DNA from: Xestospongia muta
Taxonomy: Eukaryota > Porifera > Demospongiae > Haplosclerida > Petrosiidae
DNA length: 64,000 bases
Assembly (NCBI GenBank): GCA_963693285.1
Contig: OY848917.1
Span: 29,213,245-29,277,244, forward strand
Direction of reading: 5' to 3'
This document shows positions 52,300 to 64,000 of this stretch, piece after piece. Below the pieces are notes generated by a model that saw nothing but the letters and a program-made list of their open reading frames with translations, did no database searches and had not been told where the DNA came from. The stretch's first letter is position 1. Each line of letters begins with the position of its first letter. Made by a program: the position numbers and the translations under genes.

Positions 52300-53470
52300 G
52301 TTAGTAGTCTGTATATAATTTAGAGCACGTTATACCATATGGATGTGGATCATACTTCATAGCATAGTTCATATGTAAAAAGTATTCATAGAAAATATGT
52401 GCATTGCTAAATTTCGTTGACCCTTATCAGGAGGGGCATGAGCATTGCAAAATGATGCCAAGGAGCATCCAACTTAAGGTTCCAACTAAGTTTTGATCTA
52501 TATCCATATATGGACTTAATTCAGAAGTGTTTGCATTTCTAAATTTGAGGGACTGTAACTAGTTGGGTGTGCTTTAAATAGATAAAAACCTCATAATTGT
52601 TACTGAAAAAATGGCTGAGTGACTTGGTGAAGATATTGAACTCCCTTGCAAATGGAAACTGCAAGGAGTAGACCATCTGAACTGATGGGACACTTTAAGT
52701 TCTCAGGAGGTTATAAGCATATTTGATTTGAAGAGACTATATTCACAAGTTGATAGGTGTCACATGCTAAACTGAAGTTTCAAAAAGCCTCTCTCATTTG
52801 GATCCAAAGACACGTATTCCTCAGATGATGTTGTGATGGATCTAATTGATGACTTAACGTATCTGTGTAGTTGCTTAGTTGTTTTACTTGTTTCTATTGA
52901 ATAGAACATTGATAAGCACTGAGGGTGAGAGCCTACCTCTGAATACAGAAGGAAGCTATTCTTGGAATGTCTCTGGCTTCATTAAAGAGGTGTGATAGTG
53001 GTTTGTGATTAGACTCATTCTAAAAGAATCTGCTGTAAACACATACCCAGACATTCTGTGAAAGGAAGGAATGCTTGGTAACTACTGTTTACACACACAT
53101 CCACATACTTTCCATTAATGGAAAATAGTATACTCTAGGATCCTTCGTCAACTATGACATAAAATTCTCCTTTTACCACAATGTTCAACTATCCACGATG
53201 GCTACCTGTAGTGTGGATGGTAACTTCACACGTGTTCTTTACTATGCTCTAAAGCAACTAGGAAGACTAGATCTATCTTTTTCAATAGAGCAGCTCTTAC
53301 TATTGAAGCTATATATCCATATATATGCAACTAACCAATTGCTTGTATACTTCTGCAATAGACTTCTCAAGAGACACATTTGAAATTGACAGATATATGA
53401 AGTTAGACCATCATCTCTAGAAATGGAGACCTCTAGTAGAGCAGTTATTCATGAAACCCTTTCATTTGGA
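52300..53470. other. DNA after DCAF7 exon 6, nothing recognised
   Basis: A plus-strand frame at 53198 starts MATCSVDG, vaguely like the DCAF7 stretch LATMAMDG, but neither the flanking residues nor the splice sites agree. The remainder shows only decayed sequence. Confidence 0.4.
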
Positions 53471-53473
53471 ATC

Positions 53474-54560
53474 TTAGTTGTACTGAACAAGTCTATTGCT
53501 CTTTTTGTATGTACTAATTCTCTGCACAAACGACAAACTTGATCGTTTGAAGCCATGCTTAAACTTTTGTACACATCCAAGAACAAAATTATGTATCAAA
53601 TAATCACTAAATATGTTTGTTTTACAAGTACTACTGCAGACATGAATTATAAATACTTGTACTACAACTGGGTACAAAGAAATGGCAAATAGACTTGCTA
53701 TAAAATAAAGCCAAGGGACAATCAAATTTTTTAATAATGGTGCTCCATTGACACTTGTTTGTTTAAGTTCTCTTACAATACAGACATCAGCTGATGTTTT
53801 AATGTCGTGAAAGGTGACCAAGAGAACACCAAAAGTTACATAGGGAGCATACGAAATTAACAACACTTGAAAGAGAATATAAATTGTTTATCTTTGCATC
53901 TATGACTTTAACAAAAATTGCTCTGTTGGCCATAGTTTTAGAGTGTATAATTACAGCTTGATAAGTGATTACTTCAGAGTCATAAGAAATAGATTCTGCC
54001 AGGTTAAGAGCACATGTTTTTGATTGCAAAATTGGCTTCCACTTGTCGATTTGTTGTAGCACATAACAGTTAAAAATAAAAATAAAAAAATTAAAAAATA
54101 AAAAGATCAAAAAAAATATAATAAAAGATCAATGATTTTGTATGAGGCAGTTCCTCGTTTCAACTGAAAACAAAAACATGTTTAGCTAATGTAATAATTA
54201 CAAATGATTTTAGCTTTCTTAAACATCCTGGCGAGTCAATTTCCGTATTTTTATATATTTCCTTGATGGGAATAGAATTTTAAATAATTTTGTACTTGAG
54301 GGCTTTTGTAGAGAGTCCTTAGTCCTTGACCACATCTGTTGAAGTAAAGTGTTCATTAAATAGAAGAATACAATTCTTATTCTATTCTTACTGTTCGTTG
54401 TGAAGATTGTAATGATATCCTCCATCACACACAATAAATTCTCGAGAACAGCAAAGGTGTTTGTAATATCCTTGCTTAGAGAAAGGTGATTTCTGTAGAT
54501 GTTTTATGTACTCATGAGAGAATTCAATGCTTCATATCAACAATTCATAAAATTAATCAT
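53474..54560 (-). pseudogene. Unrecognised minus-strand gene or gene relic with a membrane segment
   Basis: Several consecutive minus-strand stretches look protein-like. Near 54380-54540 is a cysteine-containing piece (KQGYYKHLCCSREFIVCDGG) that ends at a good donor (CA/GTAAGA). Near 53880-54060 is CALNLAESISYDSEVITYQA. Near 53600-53860 is SYAPYVTFGVLLVTFHDIKT and a hydrophobic helix LIVPWLYFIASLFAISLYPV. The last two are in different frames without an obvious intron, so a frameshift is likely. I do not recognise the family; a sponge membrane protein is possible. Confidence 0.3.
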
Positions 54561-55430
54561 GTATAAGGTGATAGATAAACAGTAACCTTTCAGTGTTCAC
54601 AAACTGAACCGTGCAGAGTGAAGCATGCTAGGACTACTTTCTTGTGCCATGTTGGCGTGATAAAACAGTTCGTTATGAAAGCCACAAAAGAATTAGGAAA
54701 GAAGAAAGAGAATTTTAGCTGAGGTTATTCAGTATGATGTGTTCTTCAAGCCAGCAAGGTTTTCCCCAGTTCCCACCACCATGGACCTCATTTGAACAAT
54801 ATGAACATTTACCAATATTTTGTTCAGGTTAACATTCACTTAATGAACATTTTTGTTTTGAGTCAAAGTACACACGTATTATTAATTACTTGGGTAAGGG
54901 ATTATTAACTACATAGTCCATTAAAACTTCACACAAATATCTTCACCTATCTCTACTTGTGAATATACTTCATCAGAAATTAGTGCATTCCTTCATGAAC
55001 TTCCAACTTTGTCAATTATTATGTTATGTAACAAATAACCTCATTTTGTACATCATTTTACCTGATATGCACACTCTACAGAACAACATTTTGGATTATT
55101 TTCACCTTGCTAACAGATTTAGTTTTCATTTTTCAGTAGATGATTTAACTCCCACTCAGAAAATTAGTTTGTCTTATTATACTAAAAGCATTGGTCACAG
55201 CTGAGTCAGCAATTTATACCTGGTTACTTTCAATATGTAGATAACACTTACAGAAAGAAATTTGAAAAAAAGCACTGTTTATTTTAAATATAAAATTCAC
55301 TAACATGCTGACACTTGAATGCAGAAAAATGCTTATAACTTCAAAGGCAAAAGTAAGAAAATACTGAAAATTCATATGCATACACTATAAGCTGTAGTGA
55401 GAAAAGTTACAGAGAGTAATGTAATTTTCT
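54561..55430. other. AT-rich DNA, nothing recognised
   Basis: An 81-codon open frame at 54959-55204 (plus) has no motif and low complexity composition. No repeats or RNA genes are seen. Confidence 0.4.
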
Positions 55431-55434
55431 TATT

Positions 55435-56660
55435 AGTTATTCTGTGGTGGCCTTCGATGCGACTTGTATGTTTTTCTAAAGTCCTTCACCAGTTTATCTA
55501 AATCTGATCCCCCCTGATGTGCCTACTAAATACCCAAACATGTAGTATCTTGTTTTTCTGAAGTAGCTAACTATTTTTTTCCAATTTCCATCTTTACTGA
55601 GTCTAGCCCATCAGGAACAAGGGTGTGTAGTCTCATTAAGGTATAGTATATCGTTTTGCTTGGGACCAACACTTCTCAATAGGGTTGATTTTGCAATGAA
55701 ATTTGGGTAGAAATAGACAACTGTGACCTCTCCGTCAAAGGAATTGATAAATTTGAGGCTGCTTATCTTGAAAGTCAGTATGCTTTGAAATTATGCTTCT
55801 AAATTCTTCCAGCTTCTTTCCATTCACATTCACTTCCCTCTCTTGTAGAATTAGTTTTAAACCTTTTGATCGTCCATCAGGAAAGACCATTTTTTGTAGT
55901 TTGCCATTCCATAAGTATCATGCATTTGTGGCTGCTTCCCATCAGGTTTCAAGTTCATTTTGGACGCATCAAGTACATCTGACACATATGTTCTATGACA
56001 GCTGGTATGATTGAAAAACAAAGTAGATTTTGTATTCATCTTTCAGCAATTGTAGCAGCAACTGAACATGAAGCTGAGATAAAAATCTCTCAGCTGTCCA
56101 GTAACCATCGTGTTCTTTCCAATATTCAAGAAATTCTCGTTCTTGTCATAAATGTGGATGCTTGTGTTGGGCTTTTGCGTACTTCTCATCTGTAAGCCTT
56201 AGATAACCATTCTTTTCATTGATAAAATATCACATCATAATACCAGCACCTCGTGACTTTGACTTCAGTACATGCTGTCCCTTTTCCCCCACATGCAATT
56301 GTCGTTGTCATTGGCCTGAAATGTGGATTCGTCATGGAAAAGAACCACCTTCTTTTCAATACACTCTTGTGTGAATGGTTCCAGGTCTTTTGGTAAATAT
56401 GAAGCAGCTTCTTCTGTTGTAGCATTTGCCTGATTGAGAAACCCAATGGCAGCCATTTTCCAAAGGTACTTTATCCGATACTCTACAATATCACTTCTCT
56501 CATGGCCCTCTACATATGTCAATCTTACACTAGTAAGATTGACTAGCACCTAGTACATGGTAAGCTATTGGTCTTACCCTGTTCCAATCTTGGTCTCTTT
56601 TTAAAAAAGGTGGTAATGATAGAAGATGGAGGCTGAGACTTCTTTCTACTTGCCATGTTC
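55435..56660 (-). mobile_element. DDE transposase relic
   Basis: Minus-strand pieces in order: GHERSDIVEYRIKYLWKMAA, KKVVLFHDESTFQANDNDN (first catalytic aspartate region), a degraded FNHTSCHRTY, DASKMNLKPDGKQPQMHDT, and the C-terminal LVKDFRKTYKSHRRPP. This set belongs to a DDE-superfamily transposase common in invertebrate and fungal genomes. Frameshifts separate the pieces. Confidence 0.7.
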
Positions 56661-57450
56661 ACCACAATTCTGCCTCGTGGTAGCCTAGCTGCGCGTGTGC
56701 GCACCATGCCTACTTAATTATTCCGGCAGTGCTGGTTTCCAGTATAATAACAGCTAGCGTAGTTTAGCAGATACATCATAGTGTGCAGATAGCAGAAAGG
56801 GGGGTTCAATGGAACCCTTGGAACCCCTCTGGATCTGCCACTGCCTATAATATTAAAACAGTACTAGTGATTCACGACAAGTTGGTTCTCTGTCAATTTA
56901 CATTACTTAATTGCAGCTACTAAACTGGGACTGGCCATCATCATTATGTGGTTAACTACAAAGCCACAACTGTTGTCTTAACACTTTTAGCAAAATAAGT
57001 CAGTTTAATTCATGCGACTGAAATGTTATATACATATAGTACCATTTTTAACATACTGGTCTAACTGACATTAAATTAATCCCCCATCAATGTCCTGTAT
57101 TTATGAATGAGTGGTCCAGTATGCAAGGTCTACAAACAAAACACATAGCAACTTTACTCTCTCACTACTGTTAGGCCTATTCAAGTTTTCCTATAGTGCA
57201 AATCATGCATTACAAAATTAGACTTGCCAAAATAAAGCGATTACTCAAACAGTGATGTATACAACATTGTATGCTCACCTGATTTGGAGAGCAATCTTCA
57301 CAGGTCTTGGACTAGTCAAATTAGAACCACGTGACTGGCTGATCTTGCAGAGCCCCACCCATTAATGAAATATTGTTTTTACTTGAAGCTTAATTTGAGT
57401 GGCTGTAATAAGTGTGTGGTGTGAGAAGGTAAGCACAAACTATGTATGTT
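56661..57450. other. Unassigned DNA between two transposase relics
   Basis: No coding or repeat signal was recognised. Confidence 0.4.
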
Positions 57451-57456
57451 ATTTTC

Positions 57457-58260
57457 TTAAGCCAACTCAATTAACTCCACAGTGATATGACTAGAGTGTC
57501 CATCCTGTATTAGTAGTATAGGCCGTGCAGGAGGGATTTGCTGAATAAAAAACTTGAACCATTTCAAATAAAGCTCACTAGTGACCCAGCCTTTCTTTTG
57601 AGATGCCAATGAGCTGCCAAGTGGACAACCTGCTGCAAAATAGGAAGGAACACACACATGAGGAAAAATTATCATCGGAGGGATGACGTGACCAGAAGCT
57701 GAACCACAAGCCACAATTGTGTGGTTCTTTCCCTTTTCTGAAGCTATTACTCTGCACATTTCTTCTTCATACTTCAGAAACAACTTTTCCTTTATGCTGT
57801 ATCAAGTTTATACCAGATTCATCTACATTATACACTTGCATAGGTTTAGTGAGAAGATTGAGACGAGCATAGCAAAAAAATCCTCCAAAATTTTAGGATT
57901 ACCAAGTTTAGCTCTTAAATATGACAATGATTGTGGGGAATGCAAAGTAAGGGTAGGATGTCTTCTCCTAAACCCACCAAACCACTTACGTCCAGCTAAT
58001 CCATTTTGGAAAGGATGGTCAATTCCTCCCTTTTCAGCAATCTGGTAGGCCAAGCGCATTATATCTACACAAGCAAGCCCAAAACCCATATCTGACATCT
58101 CTATGACATACTCCACCAGTCTCTGTTCCACAGTACATGATAACACGGCGTTTGGACCTGGATTACATCCCATTTCCACAGATCCATTAACTCTGCGATG
58201 AAGAGTTGCCAGTGGCACATTATACTGTCGAGCAGCTTGTCTTAGAGCTCCTCCTCAACT
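57457..58260 (-). mobile_element. pogo/Tigger-like transposase remnant
   Basis: The right part (57823-58218) reads LATLHRRVNGSVEMG and GPNAVLSCTVEQRLVEYV, a CENP-B type helix-turn-helix, then GLAGRKWFGGFRRRHPTL. The left part (57457-57783) carries VNLIQHKGK-like text, NHTIVACGSASGHVIPPMII, and LLIQDGHSSHIT with a catalytic aspartate. The join between the two parts is degraded. Confidence 0.75.
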
Positions 58261-58279
58261 ACAAAATGATACTATTATT

Positions 58280-59280
58280 ATTATTATTATGTTTTACAAG
58301 GAGGTACAAAACGAAGTAAATGAAAACAGTGCAACAATTAATCAAAGCAACTTCTTGAAGGGCTATCAATAAGATCTATTGATACCCAGAGAAAAGAGAA
58401 AGAAAGAAAAAGGGAAACCTAAATTATAATACATAAATATCAGTGATCAGCAAAATGAAAAGTGAATAAAGAATATAAGTGATCTATGATAAATTATAGG
58501 AAAAGAGAGTGAAGAAAATTAACTGGAATGACTGAAGTTACTAAGAACTGGGTATTTAAGGTGGCAAGTGGAGCATGGACATAAATAATGAAAAGAACAA
58601 GGATCGTCTGAATCAAAATGACAAACAAAATGTTCCCAGAAGACATTTAGTAAAGATGATTTGATACAGGAGAAAGATTTGAGAGATGTCAATCAATGGC
58701 AGACTGTTCCACAACCTTACAACTCTATTAAAATAGAAGTGACGAGATTTATTAGTGGAGGAGCATCTATACACTAATTTACAAGCAGAGCCAGAACGAG
58801 TTGAGAGGTTGGAAAAAGACACAAAAGCTCTAATGTCAAAACTTGGATCTGGAAACTGTAGACACTTAACTAAAAATAGAATATCCATTAGCTCTAAGTA
58901 ATACATGAGAGGTAGAAAGTTGAGAGCTAACAATCTAGAATGATAAGAAGACTATCTGTCATTGAGGATATACTTGGTAGCACGCTTCTGAATCCTCTCT
59001 AGAATAACAAATGTCTTTAATATACATTGGTCTCCATATCTGAGAACCGTATGTAAGATAAGACCAAACAAGGGACAGGTAGAGTAGTCTTTTAACTTTT
59101 ACTGGAGAATTAACAGAAAACGTCCTCCGTAATAGTCTAAGGTGATCGTATGCTCTCTGCAACATTAGCTTATAGTACTGCTGAAGCCATCGCTTCTTCA
59201 TCCCACTTCCTTTTTGGGGTTCTAGCCTACAAATTATCAACATTTTAGAGTGCACACTACCCTTTACAAACAATTTTTAC
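58280..59280 (-). mobile_element. LINE (jockey/CR1-type) reverse transcriptase C-terminal remnant
   Basis: Minus-strand pieces LRLLRRTFSVNSPVKVKRLL, YLSLVWSYLTYGSQIWRPMY and, after a frame break, LALNFLPLMYYLELMDILF, SSTNKSRHFYFNRVVRLWNS. This is the thumb and C-terminal portion typical of jockey/CR1-like LINEs; the 5' part is missing, as usual for truncated insertions. Confidence 0.75.
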
Positions 59281-59644
59281 CTTTTTGCGTTTCTTTGACA
59301 ACTTAGAACTCATTTCGAAGTTCTAATTAATGCGCATGCCATAATTGGCTGCAGGTTACCAGCAAGAGCTTGAAATTGTGCATGCAGGTGTACTTCTTTG
59401 CGAGCTTAAGGTTTGTATTAGTAATGATTCTCAGCAGTTTAGTGTTCCCTAACAGGAACTGTTCCATTTTGGGTACATTTACCTTAATATTTAGAAGAAG
59501 AATGACAAAGCAAGTAAATAATTTTAAAAGTGAGCATTTAAATTTATTTTATTCTATTGTTTTTGATGCTCTTTATATTAGCTTTGCTATCGAGTGTCTT
59601 TTGTGTTTTAATTAAAAAGTTCCCATTTCCAGTTGGTCACTGAA

Positions 59645-60778
59645 TACGGCTGGAATTTATCGGGTTAAAATCAATTTAGATTTTCGGGGTGATAAAATCA
59701 GGTTTAATATTTGACAGTGTAAAATATGGCAAAACCGGGTTTAACCCCGAAGAAAATTTTAAAATGTGTTTTTTTAAAAAACATTAAAATTAGTAATTAT
59801 CAAAATGACCTTCTACATCCTTATTAAAGTACATTACTATTTCCATATGTAAAGTATCTTCACGCATTGAGGATTGATTAGGTTGTTGCAAATTATGCAT
59901 TAAGCTAAAGCTTCGCTCCACATCACAACTAGTGGTGCTAATACAAAGAAGTTGTACTGCAGCAATACTCAAATATGGATAATGCACTTGTGAACTATTC
60001 CAATAGTCCAAAATTTTTAATTCTGGGTTTTGTGGAGCTGGTTCATGGAGATAAAGAGGAAACTCCTTCTCAATCTCAGCAATGGCCAGATTGTCTGTTG
60101 AAACGAAAGAGAACATCGAATAGTAGTCTTTAAAATCTTGTGATTGGGAACATTTCAGGAATGGATCTAATATGACTGCATTTTTCCACAAAGCTTGTAC
60201 TTCAGCTTCTATATTTCTACCAGTGGTGTCTTGCCATTTCTCAGCAAGGCATTTTCCAAACTCTAGAATGTCATACTTGACTGTGGCTGCATCCTCTTTG
60301 TAGTGACCGAGTCGGAGAGAGCGGGAAGGGCAAGGAAAAGCCACGAGGAGAGCGAGAAGGAAAAGAATTACAACTTTGGAAAGGTTAAAATCTCTACTCT
60401 ATTCCTTTTCTTATTTTTCTCTCATCAAAGTTAAAAGCATGCACTTATATACACAAATGATTACGTAATAATAAATTATAACACATACGCAATAATGACT
60501 CACATTACATAGCATGATGTAACACTGATAACACTAAATAATAACTAGTAATAACTAAATGATAGTATAACTAGCCCATTATATACAACATTATAACACT
60601 CTTCTGATAGCATGTTAAGAACAGTGGCTGTTTCTGGATCGATTCCGACGATTTGCCATATTCATACACGTGTATATGTTTATAAGGGTTAAAAAAGGTT
60701 TAACCTGGAAATTAAATTTTCTTTGCAGGGTGTTTAATTCTGGTAAAATTGGGTTAAACTCGATAAATTCCAGCCCTA
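59645..60778 (-). mobile_element. hAT element with TIRs and 8-bp target-site duplication
   Basis: The ends TACGGCTGGAATTTATCG and its partner (reverse complement TAGGGCTGGAATTTATCG) are inverted repeats. They are flanked by TCACTGAA (59637-59644) and CCACTGAA (60779-60786), an 8-base duplication with one mismatch. The 184-codon minus-strand frame (59790-60344) encodes the hAT C-terminal region: NAVILDPFLKC, YPYLSIAAVQLL and SCDVERSFSLM. The catalytic N-terminal half is missing, so the copy is non-autonomous. Confidence 0.85.
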
Positions 60779-60799
60779 CCACTGAAGTAGAGGGTTAAA

Positions 60800-60950
60800 A
60801 GCTATATGAATGCAATATGCTATAATCGATTGAATGTAGCAACCATTTTCCTGGTCATATCTCTACATATTAAGCACTACTGTGCTTAACAATAATATGT
60901 AATGTATTGATTGCACACTAACACATGTAGTGTGTTGTATTATTTACTGC
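60800..60950. repeat. Copy of an intronic segment of the ankyrin array
   Basis: GATTGAATGTAGCAACCA and ATTAAGCACTACTGTGCTTA resemble 17930-18000 (GATTGAATGTGGCACCA, ATTAAGAACTACCATGCTTA) in order and spacing. This links the right end of the window with the fusion gene introns. Confidence 0.5.
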
Positions 60951-60959
60951 TATGCTTAC

Positions 60960-61023
60960 AATTCTTTCCTTTTCTTGTGATAGTTGAGCTGCCATTGCAT
61001 TAAGGCCTCTACTAATTTGATCT
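60960..61023 (-). CDS. Possible small exon, helical
   Basis: A 64-base interval bounded by an AG acceptor (CTATTAG) and a GTAAGC donor on the minus strand reads QISRGLNAMAAQLSQEKER in the frame expected from the tyrosine-rich exon at 63126-63286 (2+1 split codon). Charged and helical, coiled-coil-like. No family recognised. Confidence 0.35.
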
Positions 61024-61599
61024 CTAATAGAACATTAGATACAAATGTACGCACATCAGTTATACAATATAATAATGTCTTATATATATCACTATAAAAA
61101 GCAGTGTATTATTTCAGCCAAGGCTTTGGTTGCCATAGTTTCATCAATACGATGTAAGCCCAGTACTAATTTGCCACAAAACCAAACCAGTCTAACTCAA
61201 TATGTAAAAAAAAGTCAAAATGTAATATTTTGGCCCAATATTTGAAAGGGGCCATGAGCAAGATATTGATATTATTTCAATTGAACTAATCAATATACTA
61301 GTTACTGTCTTTGTAATTGGTGTAAAGACTGTCTTGATATCATAATTAACTAAAATTTCATAAAGTATGCAAAGAGATATAGTTCTTCTCTAGAGTTCCC
61401 ACTCTGATCTTTATGGAAATCTCATGTATGTAGTCAACAAGTAAACACTATAGTACTGCAAGCATTAATATGACCTATGATGACTCATTTTATCAACATG
61501 AAGTACTAATAAACTTGTACTAAGTAAGTCACTTGTACGTCATGTCTCTTCTAAGTTAATTGCTGGGAGAGAGTGCCTATTCACACAATGTTAAGGATA

Positions 61600-63000
61600 T
61601 TAGATGATGATTAGGGGTGGGACCCAAATTATCTCCAACTACAGGGGCTACCTCAGGCTTCTCATTCAGAAATGAATTAGTCTTGCAAGCAGTTTTTTAA
61701 CTCCACATTATATTGGGATGAGTTTAACTCTGTAGTTGAAAACAATGACGTGTTGTATGGTTTAACCAATCCTTCTATATCTGTATCTAGCTTAGGTTAT
61801 AAAATACTTCTGAGAGGCTTTTCATTCACGAGATCACTGGGTGGACTTTGGTAACTTTTTTTGAAAGGACTTGCTTCCAGGTCCAGGTACTAACTACTAT
61901 TTGAGGACAGAGCCTTTGAGAATGGCTTTGACCCTCTCTGGGTGTGAGGATGGAGTCCCTTTTTGTCTATTACATGGTTTGTGTAATCATGAATGTACAT
62001 TTATAGGCAGGCATCAACAGCTTCTAACCAGCTTAGGACTTCTTTGAGATTTTGGAGATGTTTTGAATGCGATGTCTCAGTGACTAGAATGTTATCGATA
62101 TATACAGTTTTGTGATATCTCCATTGTTCTCTGGAACATTGCAGGAGCCGATGTTTGCCAAATGGTAGCTACACTAGTTTTTTTGTACTGAAACATTCTT
62201 ATTATGTTTTTATGTTGGTGAATTCTATGGAGGATTGACTGAGTTTTAATTGATGGTACATGTGATATATGTCAAGCTTGGTGAATGTGCCAGCTGAGCA
62301 AAAAATATTCTTTATATTCTATGTAATTGAAATTGATCCAATGGAAATATTTACAGTTAATTTATAATCTCTGGAAAGATTGAGCTATCACTCTTACCAA
62401 CAGCAACAAAAGGTTTGCGGGAGATGTAGTCATTGTCAAGGCTGATTCCACAGATTCTGTTATGTTGATCCACTAATAATGACAGAAGCTCCAGTATCCA
62501 CTTGTATTTCTGTCTTTTTGTTGTATCAAGTTAACCGAAATGAGAATGGTTTTCTGTTTGCTTCGATAATTAAATAATGTACAAGGATCTTCTTCCATAT
62601 CTATATTGTTTTTCTCTGTATCTTCAATTAGATTGGCCTACATCTAGCTTCTGCAACATTAACCAAATTGCCTTTTTTTAATCTTACAGAGAGAATATTT
62701 AAAATGGCACTTGGAGCGTAAATGAGACCCACCACAACATCTGTGATGTGCACTATCTCAAGTACTATGATAAGGAACCAGATAATGGAAGGAGTAAGGA
62801 TTTTTAAGACCTTTCTGAGTAAAGTTGATTACGGCTTATTGGTGTTGTGACTTTAGTCTTGAGTGTCTCTGTAAACAGCCTTCAATATTCTTCTTAGGTT
62901 TCCAGAGCTTTCATGAATATGGGTTCTGATTCTGTGAGAATTTGTCTTTGAATAGAATCCACAAACATGTCTGTCTACCAACATGTCCTCTAAGTAGTCA
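61600..63000 (-). mobile_element. Ty3/gypsy remnant (gag, protease, reverse transcriptase)
   Basis: On the minus strand from right to left: a gag-like LEDMLVDRHVCGFYSK near 62.96 kb, the protease motif VDTGASVII near 62.49 kb, and YIDNILVTETSHSKHLQNL (reverse transcriptase active-site region) near 62.05-62.11 kb. Stops interrupt all three. It lies between the two candidate exons at 60.96 and 63.13 kb. Confidence 0.7.
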
Positions 63001-63125
63001 CTAAAATTACAGAACTCTATTAATACAATGCCAGTACGTGATGTCAGATATAGCTAGCAACAATGAACTATACACAACTGAGTTATGACTGAAATTTATA
63101 GTTATTAAAATCAATAATAATATAC

Positions 63126-63286
63126 TCATTGATACTATCATATACACCAATACTATATAGATTTATTGTCTCATAATCTGAAGGAGTATTAAGTGATGGT
63201 TGTTGTTCCATTGTACTATATTCTGTTTTATCAATTGATGGCTGATGATCCGGTCCTTTAGTTATACTATAGACTTCATAAGCACA
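63126..63286 (-). CDS. Possible tyrosine-rich cytoplasmic exon
   Basis: A 161-base interval with an acceptor (ATCAATGTAG) and a GTATAT donor on the minus strand is open for 53 codons and contains AYEVYSIT, EYSTM, DYETINLYSIG and YDSINE. These are YxxI, YxxM and YxxL-type motifs, as found in SH2-docking tails of receptors. The gene would continue beyond the window on the right. Family not recognised. Confidence 0.4.
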
Positions 63287-64000
63287 CTACATTGATTATG
63301 TACATGTATAATTGTCTTATAAATGAACTGTTATGTTGGAGTATGAGATTTTACAACTAGTAGTATATGACCTTTTTGAACATTGTCAAGTGATTTCTAA
63401 TACATGTACATATGGCCACGTCTAGATATTAAATAACTAATAGGTCACTTTACATTTTTTAATAATTATTTTGAGGAACACATTAATAAAAAAAACGGAG
63501 ATTGTGCACTTTTTGCTGATGCACTCCTGATTAGTTTTCAGATAAATTTTGATTTAATTTATTATAATTAAATTAAATTTTGATTTTTATATAATTATAA
63601 GTAAACAGTTATGGTAATATGGTATACCTAGTATTCACATATTATAATAAAAAGACTGCACCTGAATGAATACTCATTGCCCAATTTAATGTCATCTTGG
63701 TAGAAATGTAAATAAACAAAGATTGACCATTATTATGTGGATGCTGATCATATATATTAAGCATGAAGGCTACGATGTATGCACAACACCATATGTCATT
63801 GTGTATGATCAACATGCTTACATGATAGCGTGCTCTGCATACAACTGATATATGCAGGCAATGTAATGAAAGAACAGCAGCCTAGTAACTCTCAGTGGTG
63901 TGGCAAGATAAGCAGCTAGAGATTCAGGAGATGAATTCAATCCTTTCCGTGTTAGAAGATGGTTAATGGTTTTGGATTATAGTGTTTGAATACTAATTTT
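63287..64000. other. Right edge, nothing recognised
   Basis: AT-rich sequence without a clear exon; any upstream exons of the 63.1 kb candidate would have to lie here or beyond. Confidence 0.4.

Noticed and set aside
53198..53383. Candidate DCAF7 exon 7 (MATCSVDG)
   Set aside because: The match is five or six residues, the preceding frame has a stop, and no suitable acceptor precedes it.

Overview
The window looks like nuclear DNA of a demosponge-like early animal. It is AT-rich, coding exons are short and split by small GT-AG introns, and housekeeping genes of animal type sit among many decayed transposons. The ANK, ZU5 and death-fold combination is also common in sponge gene sets. The assignment is inference; no rRNA or mitochondrial marker is present.

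Layout. 0-2.4 kb: a degenerate minisatellite, then a single-exon Vps62-like gene (minus). 3.7-7.7 kb: a complete ten-exon ALAD (porphobilinogen synthase) gene (plus), with a large imperfect palindrome in intron 2. 8.1-10.9 kb: a complete eight-exon mitochondrial GATD3/ES1-like gene (minus), whose 3' end is repeated three times. 12.7-23.6 kb: one minus-strand, 36-exon gene. My exon model keeps frame at every junction and predicts about 1,636 residues: FAK-type FERM, FAK-type tyrosine kinase, seven ankyrin-type units, ZU5, Pro/Ser/Thr linker, death domain, proline-rich micro-exons and a vinculin-tail helical bundle. This is the most striking object in the window. 25.7-27.3 kb: a second, diverged copy of the GATD3/DCAF7 divergent promoter block at 10.2-11.3 kb. 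GATD3 survives only in the left copy and DCAF7 only in the right copy.

27.0-52.3 kb (and beyond): the first six exons of DCAF7 (WD40, plus). Its introns 3 and 4 (10 and 13 kb) hold most of the mobile DNA: piggyBac pieces, a TIR-bounded transposon with a DUF7869-like protein and zinc knuckle, a Penelope-like element split by a hAT remnant, Ty3/gypsy fragments, a LINE-type reverse transcriptase remnant, a 76-bp minisatellite of about 27 copies, and an intact tail-anchored P-loop GTPase gene with a truncated duplicate. 53-64 kb: more transposon remnants (DDE, pogo-like, LINE, a hAT with target-site duplication, gypsy) and two small minus-strand exons, one rich in tyrosine motifs, that may belong to a gene entering from the right.

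ALAD (heme synthesis), GATD3 (mitochondrial DJ-1/PfpI-like) and DCAF7 (kinase scaffold) are ordinary housekeeping genes. The FERM-kinase-ANK-ZU5-death-vinculin-tail gene would put adhesion signalling, death-fold assembly and actin or adhesion targeting in one polypeptide. All calls come from reading the sequence; no database search was run.
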